Below, piece by piece: positions 6,737 through 13,951 of a stretch of 24,002 nt of DNA. Position 1 is the first letter of the stretch; each line of letters starts with the position of its first letter. A program made the translations under genes and the position numbers. The DNA is from JBCCSZ01 sp039199225 (GTDB taxonomy: Bacteria > Bacteroidota > Bacteroidia > Chitinophagales > Saprospiraceae). The notes under the pieces were generated by a model. It worked only from the letters and a program-made list of their open reading frames with translations. It ran no database searches and had not been told where the DNA came from. The DNA is taken from contig JBCCSZ010000093.1 of assembly GCA_039199225.1 (NCBI GenBank), positions 1 through 24,002 on the forward strand. The letters run 5' to 3'.

Positions 6737-6758
6737 GAGCTGCTCTCCAGCAGAACTC
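6737..6758 (+). promoter_or_regulatory. Hairpin before rplX
   Basis: CTGCT (6740-6744) and AGCAG (6749-6753) pair perfectly over the loop CTCC. GAG (6737-6739) and CTC (6756-6758) extend the stem around a two-base AA bulge. It ends 15 nt before the rplX ATG, and the spacer is A/T only. Confidence 0.45.
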
Positions 6759-6773
6759 ATAAATTTTTTAAAA

Positions 6774-7118
6774 ATGTCTGGAAAGAATAGACAAGATCGG
6801 TTCGCCCCAAAGTGGAACATCAAAAAAGGAGACCAAGTAGTGGTTGTTGCGGGCGATGACAAAGGTCTCAAAGGCGAAGTCCTCAAGGTATTTCCTTCCA
6901 AAGGACGGGCCATCGTAGAACGTTGCAATATCGTCAAGAAGCATATGAAACCAACTCAGGATAACCCTGGGGGTATCGTCGAAATGGAAGCACCTGTGGA
7001 TATGTCCAACTTGATGTTGGTTGATCCAAAAACAGGAGAGGCAACGCGTATTGGTCGCAAATTGGTGGACGGCAAGTTGGTTCGCTATTCTAAAAAATCA
7101 GGAGAAATTATTAAGTGA
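6774..7118 (+). CDS. rplX: 50S ribosomal protein L24
   Basis: The product is 114 residues (104 in E. coli). L24 is one of two proteins that start 50S assembly and lies near the tunnel exit. The KOW motif is clear in IKKGDQVVVVAGDDKGLKG, followed by VLKVFPSKGRAIVERCNIV and the PTQDNPGGIVEMEAPVDMS segment. Its TGA stop (7116-7118) overlaps the rplE ATG by one base (TGATG), so the two genes are very likely translationally coupled. Confidence 0.96.
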   Translation: MSGKNRQDRFAPKWNIKKGDQVVVVAGDDKGLKGEVLKVFPSKGRAIVERCNIVKKHMKPTQDNPGGIVEMEAPVDMSNLMLVDPKTGEATRIGRKLVDGKLVRYSKKSGEIIK

Positions 7119-7675
7119 TGAGTTATACACCAACACTCAAGAAGCAATACAAGGAGGTAGTTCTTCCAAAGTTGAGAGAACAATTCCAGTATGAAAACAT
7201 CATGCAGGTTCCTCGCTTAGTGAAAATTTGTCTCAACCAAGGCGTCGGCGCTGCAACTGGTGATAAGAAATTGGTTGATGCGGCTTTGTCTGAGATGAGT
7301 TTGATTGCTGGCCAGAAGGCTGTTCCTACCAAGGCTCGTAAGTCTGTCTCTAACTTTAAGTTGAGAGAGGGAATGACGATCGGTACGCGTGTAACCTTGA
7401 GAGACACCCGCATGTACGAATTCTTGGAGCGTCTCATTTCTTTTGCACTGCCAAGGGTAAGGGATTTCAGAGGAATCAGCGACAAAAGTTTTGATGGCCG
7501 TGGTAATTACTCCATGGGGATCACGGAACAGATCATCTTCCCGGAGATCGACCTCGACAAGGTGAATAAGATTACGGGAATGGACATCACGATCGTCACG
7601 ACTGCCAAGACGGATGCAGAGGCTTTGGCCCTGTTGAAGGAATTGGGCATGCCTTTCAAAAATCAAAAAAACTAA
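7118..7675 (+). CDS. rplE: 50S ribosomal protein L5
   Basis: The product is 185 residues from the ATG at 7118 (179 in E. coli). L5 binds 5S rRNA in the central protuberance and touches the P-site tRNA. Motifs are MQVPRLVKICLNQGVGAA, GQKAVPTKARKSVSNFKLRE, GTRVTLRDTRMYEFLERL, LPRVRDFRGIS and the late GRGNYSMGITEQIIFPEID. A GTG at 7115 would add one residue, but the ATG in the TGATG overlap with rplX is the natural coupled start. rpsN begins 5 nt downstream. Confidence 0.96.
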   Translation: MSYTPTLKKQYKEVVLPKLREQFQYENIMQVPRLVKICLNQGVGAATGDKKLVDAALSEMSLIAGQKAVPTKARKSVSNFKLREGMTIGTRVTLRDTRMYEFLERLISFALPRVRDFRGISDKSFDGRGNYSMGITEQIIFPEIDLDKVNKITGMDITIVTTAKTDAEALALLKELGMPFKNQKN

Positions 7676-7680
7676 GAATC

Positions 7681-7950
7681 ATGGCTAAGAAATCCGTTAT
7701 TGCTCGGGAAGCTAAGCGTCTTAAGATGGTTGCCAAATACGCGGAACTCCGCAAAAAGCTCAAGGAAGAGGGAGATTATGAGGCGCTGGATAAGTTGCCA
7801 CGTAACTCTTCTAAAGTTCGCTTACACAACCGTTGTAAGATAACTGGACGTCCTAAGGGGTATATGAGAATGTTTGGAATCTCTCGTGTCACCTTCCGTA
7901 AGATGGCCCTAGAGGGTAAGATTCCGGGTGTCACAAAAGCTAGTTGGTAA
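7681..7950 (+). CDS. rpsN: 30S ribosomal protein S14, zinc-free type
   Basis: The product is 89 residues, the long S14 form without the CxxC zinc motifs of the 61-residue type. S14 is a late-assembling 30S head protein. MAKKSVIAREAKRLKMV, the conserved HNRCKITGRPKGYMRMFG and the C-terminal RKMALEGKIPGVTKASW match the family. Only one Cys is present in the region where the zinc type has four. Position between L5 and S8 is standard. Confidence 0.96.
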   Translation: MAKKSVIAREAKRLKMVAKYAELRKKLKEEGDYEALDKLPRNSSKVRLHNRCKITGRPKGYMRMFGISRVTFRKMALEGKIPGVTKASW

Positions 7951-7972
7951 TAACGCTAAACAAATTTTTAAA

Positions 7973-8377
7973 ATGGCAGTAACAGACCCGATCGCAGATT
8001 ATTTGACTAGAATCCGAAATGCACAGCAAGCCGGGCATCGGATTGTGGAAATTCCTGCGTCTAAGACTAAAAAGAGCATTACAGAGATTCTTTACGATCA
8101 AGGATATATTCTTAAGTACAAGTTTGCCGATGATGAGGGTAAGCAAGGGATGATTAAGATTGCTTTGAAATATGACAATAAGACAAAGAAGCCTGTCATC
8201 CAGAAGTTGCAACGAATCAGTAAGCCTGGACTACGGAAGTACGTTAAGGCAGACAGTATGCCCAGAGTAATCAATGGCCTTGGTATTGCGATCATCTCTA
8301 CTTCCAGAGGTTTGATGACCAACAAGAAAGCCGAGCAAGAATATATCGGTGGAGAAGTTCTCTGCTACGTTTATTAA
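7973..8377 (+). CDS. rpsH: 30S ribosomal protein S8
   Basis: The product is 134 residues from ATG GCA at 7973 (130 in E. coli). S8 binds the central domain of 16S rRNA and in enterobacteria represses the spc operon. MAVTDPIADYLTRIRNAQQ, EILYDQGYILKYKF, RISKPGLRKYV and the final TSRGLMTNKKAEQEYIGGEV are diagnostic. The frame stays open to 7928, but the residues upstream of this Met match nothing in the family and overlap rpsN. Confidence 0.96.
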   Translation: MAVTDPIADYLTRIRNAQQAGHRIVEIPASKTKKSITEILYDQGYILKYKFADDEGKQGMIKIALKYDNKTKKPVIQKLQRISKPGLRKYVKADSMPRVINGLGIAIISTSRGLMTNKKAEQEYIGGEVLCYVY

Positions 8378-8396
8378 GATTTAAAATTTACGAATC

Positions 8397-8951
8397 ATGT
8401 CAAGGATAGGAAAAGCACCTGTAAGCATTCCGACTGGCGTCGAAATTAAAGTCGATCCGTCTAAATTGGTGACTGTCAAAGGACCAAAGGGAGAGTTGAC
8501 CCAGCAAGTCAATGCGGATTTGACAATAGAGGTCGAAAATGGTGAGTTGCTTGTCAAGCGTCCAACAGACCAACAACGCCACCGTGCAATGCATGGCTTG
8601 TACCGTTCCCTGATTGCCAATATGGTAGAGGGGGTTTCCAAAGGCTTTGTGAAAGAATTAGCTTTGGTTGGTGTCGGTTATAGAGCAAATAATACCGGAC
8701 AATTGCTGGAACTGGTTCTCGGTTATTCTCACCCTGTCATGTTTTACGTACCTGACGAAGTAGCGGTAACAACAATATCCGAAAAGGGTAAGCCACCAGT
8801 GGTTCGCTTGGAAAGCATCGATAAGCAACTACTCGGACAAGTTGCTGCGAAGATTCGTGCCTTCCGTAAGCCTGAGCCTTACAAAGGAAAAGGTATCCGT
8901 TTTGTTGGTGAAATCATTCGTCGTAAGGCTGGTAAGACGGCTGCTAAGTAA
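8397..8951 (+). CDS. rplF: 50S ribosomal protein L6
   Basis: The product is 184 residues (177 in E. coli). L6 lies by the sarcin-ricin loop and the factor-binding site. MSRIGKAPVSIPTGVEI at the start, VTVKGPKGELTQ, the ALVGVGYRANNTGQLLELVL repeat segment and the C-terminal signature PEPYKGKGIRFVGEIIRRKA are all present, covering both L6 repeats. The gap from rpsH is 19 nt. Confidence 0.96.
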   Translation: MSRIGKAPVSIPTGVEIKVDPSKLVTVKGPKGELTQQVNADLTIEVENGELLVKRPTDQQRHRAMHGLYRSLIANMVEGVSKGFVKELALVGVGYRANNTGQLLELVLGYSHPVMFYVPDEVAVTTISEKGKPPVVRLESIDKQLLGQVAAKIRAFRKPEPYKGKGIRFVGEIIRRKAGKTAAK

Positions 8952-8954
8952 TTG

Positions 8955-8971
8955 GAACCTGCGGTGGGTTC
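8955..8971 (+). promoter_or_regulatory. Hairpin before rplR
   Basis: GAACC (8955-8959) and GGTTC (8967-8971) pair perfectly with a 7-nt loop, three bases after the rplF stop codon in an 86-nt gap. The remaining 66 nt to rplR are A/T-rich. No T-run follows the stem. Confidence 0.4.
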
Positions 8972-9037
8972 AGCTTTGCAAAGTACATCGCATACAAAAT
9001 TTGATTTATCTGCTTCGATATAAATATTTCAGATAAA

Positions 9038-9394
9038 ATGAAAAATGTTAAAGAATTTAGAAGACAGCGGATCCATTATAGAGTCCGTAAAAAGATAAGC
9101 GGTACGGCAAGCAGACCTCGTTTATGCGTTTTTCGCAGCAATCGCTTTATCTATGCTCAGCTGATCAACGATATTGATGGGCATACACTGGCATCTGCAG
9201 ATTCAAGAGACGCATCTGTGGTCAGCAGTGGTGGCAATAAGTCAGACCAGGCCAAACTGGTTGGTAAGATGATTGCAGAAAGAGCCAAATCACATAATAT
9301 CGAAGCAGTTGTTTTCGATCGTGGCGGTTATTTGTACCACGGTAGAGTAAAAGCTTTAGCAGATGGCGCGCGTGAGGCGGGCCTCAAACTATAA
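9038..9394 (+). CDS. rplR: 50S ribosomal protein L18
   Basis: The product is 118 residues (117 in E. coli). L18 binds 5S rRNA with L5 in the central protuberance. RRQRIHYRVRKKISGTASRP, RLCVFRSNRFIYAQLIND, and the C-terminal AVVFDRGGYLYHGRVKALADGA (shown here only in part) are family motifs, the last ending in REAGLKL. rpsE starts 11 nt after the stop. Confidence 0.96.
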   Translation: MKNVKEFRRQRIHYRVRKKISGTASRPRLCVFRSNRFIYAQLINDIDGHTLASADSRDASVVSSGGNKSDQAKLVGKMIAERAKSHNIEAVVFDRGGYLYHGRVKALADGAREAGLKL

Positions 9395-9405
9395 AATATC
9401 ATAAA

Positions 9406-9924
9406 ATGGCAAAGAATACTCCTAATAGAATCAAGCCAGCAGATACAGAGTTGAAAGAAAAGCTCGTCAACCTCAACCGGGTAGCAAAGGTCACCAAAGG
9501 TGGACGTACATTTAGTTTTGCCGCCATTGTTGTGGTCGGTGATGGTAAAGGGACTGTAGGGCATGGACTTGGAAAGGCTAGAGATGTCTCTGAATCCATT
9601 GCAAAGGCAGTTGATGATGCAAAGAAGAACTTGATCAAGGTTCCATTGTACAACGGAACCATCCCACATGAGCAAAAAGGGAAGTATCGGGCAGGAAAGG
9701 TCTTCATTAAGCCTGCAGCAGATGGTACAGGAGTAATTGCTGGTGGTGCGATGAGGGCTGTATTAGAAATTGCCGGGGTACAAAACGTACTAGCGAAGTC
9801 CCAGGGTTCTCCAAATCCACACAATGTTGTCAAAGCGACCATCGACGCACTTGCGAAGCTGCGCAGCCCAATGGAAGTGGCTCGTCAGCGGAGTATTTCT
9901 ATGGAAAAATTGTTTAAAGGTTAA
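9406..9924 (+). CDS. rpsE: 30S ribosomal protein S5
   Basis: The product is 172 residues (167 in E. coli). S5 lies at the mRNA entry site and affects decoding accuracy. The double-stranded RNA-binding-like N-terminal domain contains LVNLNRVAKVTKGGRTFSF and VVGDGKGTVGHGLGKA. The second domain has KVFIKPAADGTGVIAGGAMR and AKSQGSPNPHNVVKATIDAL. All are typical, and the gene keeps its normal place between L18 and L30. Confidence 0.97.
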   Translation: MAKNTPNRIKPADTELKEKLVNLNRVAKVTKGGRTFSFAAIVVVGDGKGTVGHGLGKARDVSESIAKAVDDAKKNLIKVPLYNGTIPHEQKGKYRAGKVFIKPAADGTGVIAGGAMRAVLEIAGVQNVLAKSQGSPNPHNVVKATIDALAKLRSPMEVARQRSISMEKLFKG

Positions 9925-9929
9925 AATAA

Positions 9930-10003
9930 GCAAGGTTTAGACTTGCGTTGCACGGAGCTGGGGGCTAATTTGCATGAATTTTGCTTCCGGCTTTATCAGC
10001 TCT
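9930..10003 (+). promoter_or_regulatory. Structured rpmD leader
   Basis: The 108-nt rpsE-rpmD gap holds a 5-bp hairpin (GCAAG 9930-9934 with CTTGC 9942-9946). A larger structure follows, closed by GAGCTG (9955-9960) with CAGCTC (9997-10002). A wobble pair extends that closing stem at 9954-10003. Inside, GGGGC (9961-9965) can pair with GCTTC (9983-9987) using two G-T wobbles. The nested arrangement suggests a folded mRNA leader of unknown role. Confidence 0.4.
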
Positions 10004-10032
10004 AAGTTTTGCTGTTTCTAAATAAGCGACAA

Positions 10033-10215
10033 ATGGCCAAGATCAAGATTACACAAGTTCGCAGCATTATCGACCGAAATCAGCGCCAGAAAGATACGAT
10101 CAAGGCGTTGGGGCTGCGGAAAATCAACCACAGTGTCGAACACGAAGCCACTCCGCAGATTGTCGGAATGGTTAATAAGGTAAGTCACTTAGTTAAGGTG
10201 GAACATTTGTCATAG
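10033..10215 (+). CDS. rpmD: 50S ribosomal protein L30
   Basis: The product is 60 residues from ATG GCC at 10033, the normal length. L30 is a small 50S protein absent from some bacteria. AKIKITQVRSIIDRNQRQKD and LGLRKINHSVEHEATPQIVG followed by MVNKVSHLVKVE are the typical features. The frame continues upstream to a Met at 10009, but those eight residues are not part of the family and fall in the structured leader. Confidence 0.94.
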   Translation: MAKIKITQVRSIIDRNQRQKDTIKALGLRKINHSVEHEATPQIVGMVNKVSHLVKVEHLS

Positions 10216-10222
10216 TTGTTCC
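10200..10222 (+). promoter_or_regulatory. Hairpin spanning the rpmD stop codon
   Basis: GGAACA (10200-10205) and TGTTCC (10217-10222) form a perfect 6-bp stem. The 11-nt loop contains the rpmD stop codon (10213-10215). It sits 31 nt before the rplO ATG. No T-run follows. Confidence 0.4.
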
Positions 10223-10253
10223 GTATTATCAATATTCCAAAAAGGCAAAACCA

Positions 10254-10700
10254 ATGGAATTACATACTTTAAAGCCAGCCAAAGGGGCGATCAAGAAACG
10301 CAAACGCATTGCGAGAGGACAGGGTTCCGGAAGAGGTGGTACCAGTACACGTGGCCACAAAGGAGCCAAATCTCGTTCAGGATATAAGCGCAAGCGCAAT
10401 TTCGAAGGTGGTCAGATGCCACTGCAAATGCGTCTTCCAAAGAGAGGATTTAAGAATCCCAATCGAGTTGCTTATGTTCCCATTAACTTGAGTCGCCTAC
10501 AGGCTATCAGCGACAAGTATAAAGTCGATACAATCGATCTACAAACCCTTGTATCCAACGGCATCGTCGGACCAGAGGACAAAGTAAAGATTCTGGGACG
10601 CGGAGAGTTGAAGAGCAAATTGAGTGTTTCAGCTCATGCTTGTTCCGAGACAGCTAAAAGTGCGATCGAAGCACAAGGGGGGAGTTTAACCATCGTTTAA
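10254..10700 (+). CDS. rplO: 50S ribosomal protein L15
   Basis: The product is 148 residues (144 in E. coli). L15 is a 50S assembly protein with a long basic N-terminal extension that threads into 23S rRNA. MELHTLKPAKGAIKKRKR, RGQGSGRGGTSTRGHKGAKS, and GGQMPLQMRLPKRGFKNPNR are diagnostic. The C-terminal KILGRGELKSKLSVSAHACS with the final glycine-rich segment completes the fold. secY starts 9 nt after the stop, the conserved spc order. Confidence 0.97.
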   Translation: MELHTLKPAKGAIKKRKRIARGQGSGRGGTSTRGHKGAKSRSGYKRKRNFEGGQMPLQMRLPKRGFKNPNRVAYVPINLSRLQAISDKYKVDTIDLQTLVSNGIVGPEDKVKILGRGELKSKLSVSAHACSETAKSAIEAQGGSLTIV

Positions 10701-10709
10701 AATAGCGTG

Positions 10710-12074
10710 ATGAAAAAACTGATTACTACCTTAAAAAACATTTGGAAAATCAAAGAGCTTAGAAACAGAATACTGTTTACTCTAGCTTTAGTCATGGTTT
10801 ACCGTTTTGGTTCCTACGTCGTTCTTCCAGGTGTTATTCCATCAAGGTTGAAAGATATCGCATCCACAAATGCGACAGACCTTTTGGGGCTGATCAATAG
10901 TTTTACCGGAGGGGCATTCGGAAATGCAGCAGTTTTCGCATTGGGGATCATGCCTTACATTACGGCTTCTATCATCATTCAGCTCATGGGATTTGCAGTG
11001 CCTTATTTTCAGCGCCTGCAACAAAGAGAGGGAGAATCAGGACGTAAAAAGATCAATCAAATCACTCGTCTACTGACTGTTGCCATCACTTTGGTACAAG
11101 GTGGTGGGTATCTTACTTGGATTAATAGTCAACCCGGGGCTGTCGATGCCACGATTCCACAGGGAATTTTCTGGGTCTCTAATATTATCATACTTTCTGC
11201 CGGAACCGTCTTTGCTATGTGGCTCGGTGAAAGAATTACTGATAAAGGAATTGGAAATGGTATTTCTTTGCTGATTATGATCGGTATCATCGCGACACTG
11301 CCTAGAGCATTCGTCTTCGAATTGCAGCAGCAGCTCGAAAGTAATGCCATCTTGTTTGTTGTTGAAATAGCAATACTATTCCTGGTCGTTATGGCGACGG
11401 TCCTAATCGTACAGGGGGTTCGACGAATACCCATACAATTTGCCAAGCGAATGGTGGGCCGTGGCGCGCACAACATGCCAGTACAGGGCGCCCGTGATTA
11501 CATTCCTGTAAAGGTAAACGCTTCAGGTGTAATGCCGATCATCTTTGCGCAGGCCCTCATGTTCTTGCCAGGTACTGCCGTACAGTTTCTCGGCGCAGAC
11601 AGCGACTTGAATACCAACAGTTGGTTGATGGCGCTCAATGATTTTACTTCTGTCCCATACAATATAATTTACTTCCTGCTGGTTGTTTTGTTCACCTATG
11701 TTTATACAGCCTTGCTGGTGAATCCAAAGCAGTATGCAGAGTATCTTAAGCGCCAAAATGCTTTCATCCCTGGTGTTAAGCCAGGAAAAAAGACTGCCGA
11801 TTTTATTGATGCTGTTACAACCCGCATCACACTGCCTGGTTCCATCTTCTTGGGACTGATTTCCATTTTGCCTGCCATCGTTGCAAGCTTTGGTGTCAAC
11901 TTTACTTTCGCGATGTTCTTTGGTGGAACATCCTTGTTGATCCTCGTTGCAGTAGTACTCGATACCTTGCAGCAGGTTGATTCACACTTGTTGATGCGTA
12001 AGTACGACGGACTGGTGAAATCTGGAAAACTCAAAGGACGCAGTGGTGTACAAGGCATCGGAGCCAATATGTAG
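10710..12074 (+). CDS. secY: Preprotein translocase subunit SecY
   Basis: The product is 454 residues, in the normal range. SecY forms the membrane channel that moves unfolded proteins across or into the inner membrane with SecE, SecG and SecA. Ten hydrophobic segments are spread along the protein. Family motifs are FGNAAVFALGIMPYITASII around 70-89, FQRLQQREGESGRKKINQ, WLGERITDKGIGNGISLLI (171-189) and the basic cytosolic loop ending KRMVGRGAHNMPVQGARDYI. ATG at 10710 is preferred over the adjacent in-frame GTG at 10707. The 3' end is followed by a 153-nt structured gap. Confidence 0.97.
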   Translation: MKKLITTLKNIWKIKELRNRILFTLALVMVYRFGSYVVLPGVIPSRLKDIASTNATDLLGLINSFTGGAFGNAAVFALGIMPYITASIIIQLMGFAVPYFQRLQQREGESGRKKINQITRLLTVAITLVQGGGYLTWINSQPGAVDATIPQGIFWVSNIIILSAGTVFAMWLGERITDKGIGNGISLLIMIGIIATLPRAFVFELQQQLESNAILFVVEIAILFLVVMATVLIVQGVRRIPIQFAKRMVGRGAHNMPVQGARDYIPVKVNASGVMPIIFAQALMFLPGTAVQFLGADSDLNTNSWLMALNDFTSVPYNIIYFLLVVLFTYVYTALLVNPKQYAEYLKRQNAFIPGVKPGKKTADFIDAVTTRITLPGSIFLGLISILPAIVASFGVNFTFAMFFGGTSLLILVAVVLDTLQQVDSHLLMRKYDGLVKSGKLKGRSGVQGIGANM

Positions 12075-12098
12075 ACTCTGGGTCGGCAGCGTCCTCGA

Positions 12099-12222
12099 AA
12101 TGTAAGATTGTCAGAACTTTTTCACTTGTAGATGGTTTTGTAACTGGTCTATATTAGACACTGTTATGCTACAGCTTCTTGTATACGCGATCTATTTTAA
12201 CTGAATACGATAATCTTACATT
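12099..12222 (+). promoter_or_regulatory. Long-range stem enclosing the secY-map gap
   Basis: Bases 12099-12112 (AATGTAAGATTGTC) pair with 12209-12222 (GATAATCTTACATT) to give a 14-bp stem with one G-T wobble. It closes a domain of 96 nt and ends 5 nt before the map ATG. Inside, GTCTA (12147-12151) and TAGAC (12155-12159) form a small hairpin. No -7 promoter consensus or T-run terminator was found in the gap. Confidence 0.45.
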
Positions 12223-12227
12223 CATCC

Positions 12228-13049
12228 ATGATTTTCTATAAAACTGCAGAGGAAATTGAATTAATCAGGGAAAGTTGCCTGATTGTTTGTAAGGCACTAG
12301 CTCATGTTGCCAGTAGAATTCGTCCAGGTATAACTGGAATGCAGATCGATAAGGAAGCGGAAGAACTTATTCGCGACCACCAGGCAAAGCCTGGTTTCAA
12401 AGGTTATCGAGGATTCCCTGCCACCCTTTGCATTTCCGTCAATGAATGCGTCGTACATGGCATCCCTAGCAATGTTGAATTCAAAGATGGAGACATTGTT
12501 TCTGTTGATTGTGGTTCCTACAAAAATGGATTCTTTGGCGATAGCGCCTTTACTTTTGCACTCGGTGATGTATCCGAAGATGTCATGGAGCTGTTACGCG
12601 TTACCAACACTTCTCTTTACAAAGGTATAGACGCGGCTGTTATCAACAATCGAATAGGAGATATCGGCCATGCCGTTCAGCAGTATTGCGAGCGAGAGCA
12701 TCCCTATGGTGTGGTCAGGGAGTTGGTTGGTCATGGACTGGGAAGGGATTTGCATGAAGCACCGGAAGTACCCAATTATGGCAAGAGGGGAAAAGGGACT
12801 AAGATGAAGGAAGGATTGGTGATTGCTATTGAGCCAATGATCAACTTGGGGCGCAAAGAAGTAAGGCAATCCAAGGATGGTTGGACAATCATCACGAAGG
12901 ACAAATCTCCCTCTGCACATTACGAACATACCATATGTGTTACAGAAGATAAGGCAGATATACTTTCCGACCACAGCCTGATTACAGCGGAAATTGTGAA
13001 AAATAGTGAGGTGAAAGAGGTTGGATTGAAGGAGGAACGCCCGGTGTAG
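12228..13049 (+). CDS. map: Type I methionine aminopeptidase
   Basis: The product is 273 residues (264 in E. coli). It removes the initiator Met from nascent proteins whose second residue is small. The five metal ligands are all present: Asp94 (VSVDCG), Asp105 (FFGDSAF), His169 (VGHGLG), Glu202 (AIEPM) and Glu233 (YEHT). The substrate-binding His77 (VVHGIP) and His176 are also in place. The last 20 or so residues after SDHSLIT are a poorly conserved polar tail. Its position between secY and infA is common in bacteria. Confidence 0.96.
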   Translation: MIFYKTAEEIELIRESCLIVCKALAHVASRIRPGITGMQIDKEAEELIRDHQAKPGFKGYRGFPATLCISVNECVVHGIPSNVEFKDGDIVSVDCGSYKNGFFGDSAFTFALGDVSEDVMELLRVTNTSLYKGIDAAVINNRIGDIGHAVQQYCEREHPYGVVRELVGHGLGRDLHEAPEVPNYGKRGKGTKMKEGLVIAIEPMINLGRKEVRQSKDGWTIITKDKSPSAHYEHTICVTEDKADILSDHSLITAEIVKNSEVKEVGLKEERPV

Positions 13050-13093
13050 CATTGATTTTTAGTATAATCCATAGAGATTCAGGATTTTTTTCG

Positions 13094-13101
13094 TATCTTT
13101 G
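13094..13101 (+). promoter_or_regulatory. Bacteroidota -7 promoter element before infA
   Basis: TATCTTTG followed by CCC matches the -7 consensus TAnnTTTG exactly. The predicted transcription start near 13107 leaves a leader of about 12 nt before the infA ATG at 13120. No TTG -33 element lies at the usual distance; a T-run precedes it instead. It would give the infA-rpmJ-rpsM-rpsK-rpsD-rpoA-rplQ block its own promoter. Confidence 0.6.
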
Positions 13102-13119
13102 CCCACCGAAATTGAAAAT

Positions 13120-13338
13120 ATGGCTAAACAAGATCTGATTAAACAGGATGGGATCATTGAGGAGGCGCTTTCCAATGCAATGTTCAGAGTTCGCTTGGAA
13201 AATGACCACCAAATTGTCGCAACCATCTCGGGAAAAATGCGGATGAACTACATTCGAATACTCCCTGGTGACAAGGTTGCAGTAGAAATGTCTCCATATG
13301 ATTTGTCCCGTGGAAGGATTATTTACCGTTATAAGTAA
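13120..13338 (+). CDS. infA: Translation initiation factor IF-1
   Basis: The product is 72 residues from ATG GCT at 13120, exactly the family length. IF-1 is a single S1/OB-fold protein that sits in the ribosomal A site during initiation. MAKQDLIKQDGIIEEALSNA, FRVRLENDHQIVATISGKMR, and ILPGDKVAVEMSPYDLSRGR with IIYRYK at the end are the standard motifs. An upstream in-frame TTG at 13099 is rejected because it lies inside the promoter element and adds seven residues not found in the family. Confidence 0.97.
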   Translation: MAKQDLIKQDGIIEEALSNAMFRVRLENDHQIVATISGKMRMNYIRILPGDKVAVEMSPYDLSRGRIIYRYK

Positions 13339-13357
13339 CGATTAAATACAAACTATT

Positions 13358-13474
13358 ATGAAGGTAAGAGCATCAATTAAGAAGCGTTCGGCAGATTGTA
13401 AGATCGTTCGCAGAAAAGGTAAACTCTACATCATTAACAAAAAGAATCCAAAGTTCAAGCAGCGCCAAGGTTAA
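13358..13474 (+). CDS. rpmJ: 50S ribosomal protein L36, zinc-free form
   Basis: The product is 38 residues, the normal length: it begins MKVRASIKKRSADCKIVRR and ends NPKFKQRQG. L36 is a late 50S assembly protein near the peptidyl transferase region. Three of the four zinc ligands of the E. coli protein are replaced: position 11 is Ser, 27 is Asn and 33 is Phe, while only Cys14 remains. This is therefore the zinc-independent form. It lies 19 nt after infA and 39 nt before rpsM. Confidence 0.96.
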   Translation: MKVRASIKKRSADCKIVRRKGKLYIINKKNPKFKQRQG

Positions 13475-13513
13475 GCTAGACTTTGATCCCTAATATTATA
13501 ATACACAGACGTT

Positions 13514-13891
13514 ATGGCTCGTATTGCAGGAGTTGATTTACCACGGAATAAAAGAGGCGTTATAGGTCTCACTTATGTATATGGTATCGGTAGAACAACC
13601 GCCGAAAAGATTTTGGCGAAAGCCTCTATCGATGAAAGTACTAAAGTGAATGATTGGACGGATGATAACATTCGCTCGATCGTGACCATTCTCCAGGAAG
13701 AGTACAAAGTCGAAGGGCAATTGCGCTCTGAAGTGCAGATGAACATCAAGCGCCTGATGGATATTGGATGCTACCGTGGACTGCGCCATCGGAAGGGGTT
13801 ACCTGTACGTGGTCAGCGTACACAAACAAACGCTCGTACCCGTAAAGGTAAGCGTAAGACGGTTGCCAACAAGAAGAAGGCTACCAAGTAA
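13514..13891 (+). CDS. rpsM: 30S ribosomal protein S13
   Basis: The product is 125 residues (118 in E. coli). S13 is a 30S head protein that contacts the P-site tRNA and L5 across the subunit interface. ARIAGVDLPRNKRGVIGLTY, YGIGRTTAEKILAKA, DIGCYRGLRHRKGLPVRGQR and TQTNARTRKGKRKTVANKKK cover the helix-turn-helix body and the basic tail. In E. coli the S4 repressor site precedes rpsM. The 39-nt gap here is A/T-rich and shows no comparable structure. Confidence 0.97.
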   Translation: MARIAGVDLPRNKRGVIGLTYVYGIGRTTAEKILAKASIDESTKVNDWTDDNIRSIVTILQEEYKVEGQLRSEVQMNIKRLMDIGCYRGLRHRKGLPVRGQRTQTNARTRKGKRKTVANKKKATK

Positions 13892-13951
13892 TTGACTTGA
13901 ATTAACTAACATCATATTAGCCCACTTCTAGGAGGGGTTCAAATTGCGGAC

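Noticed and set aside
13921..13940. CCCACTTC/GGAGGGG as a hairpin before rpsK
   Set aside because: Pairing needs a two-base loop or leaves only three pairs with a wobble and a mismatch, so the stem is not convincing. Only the G-rich motif is discussed.
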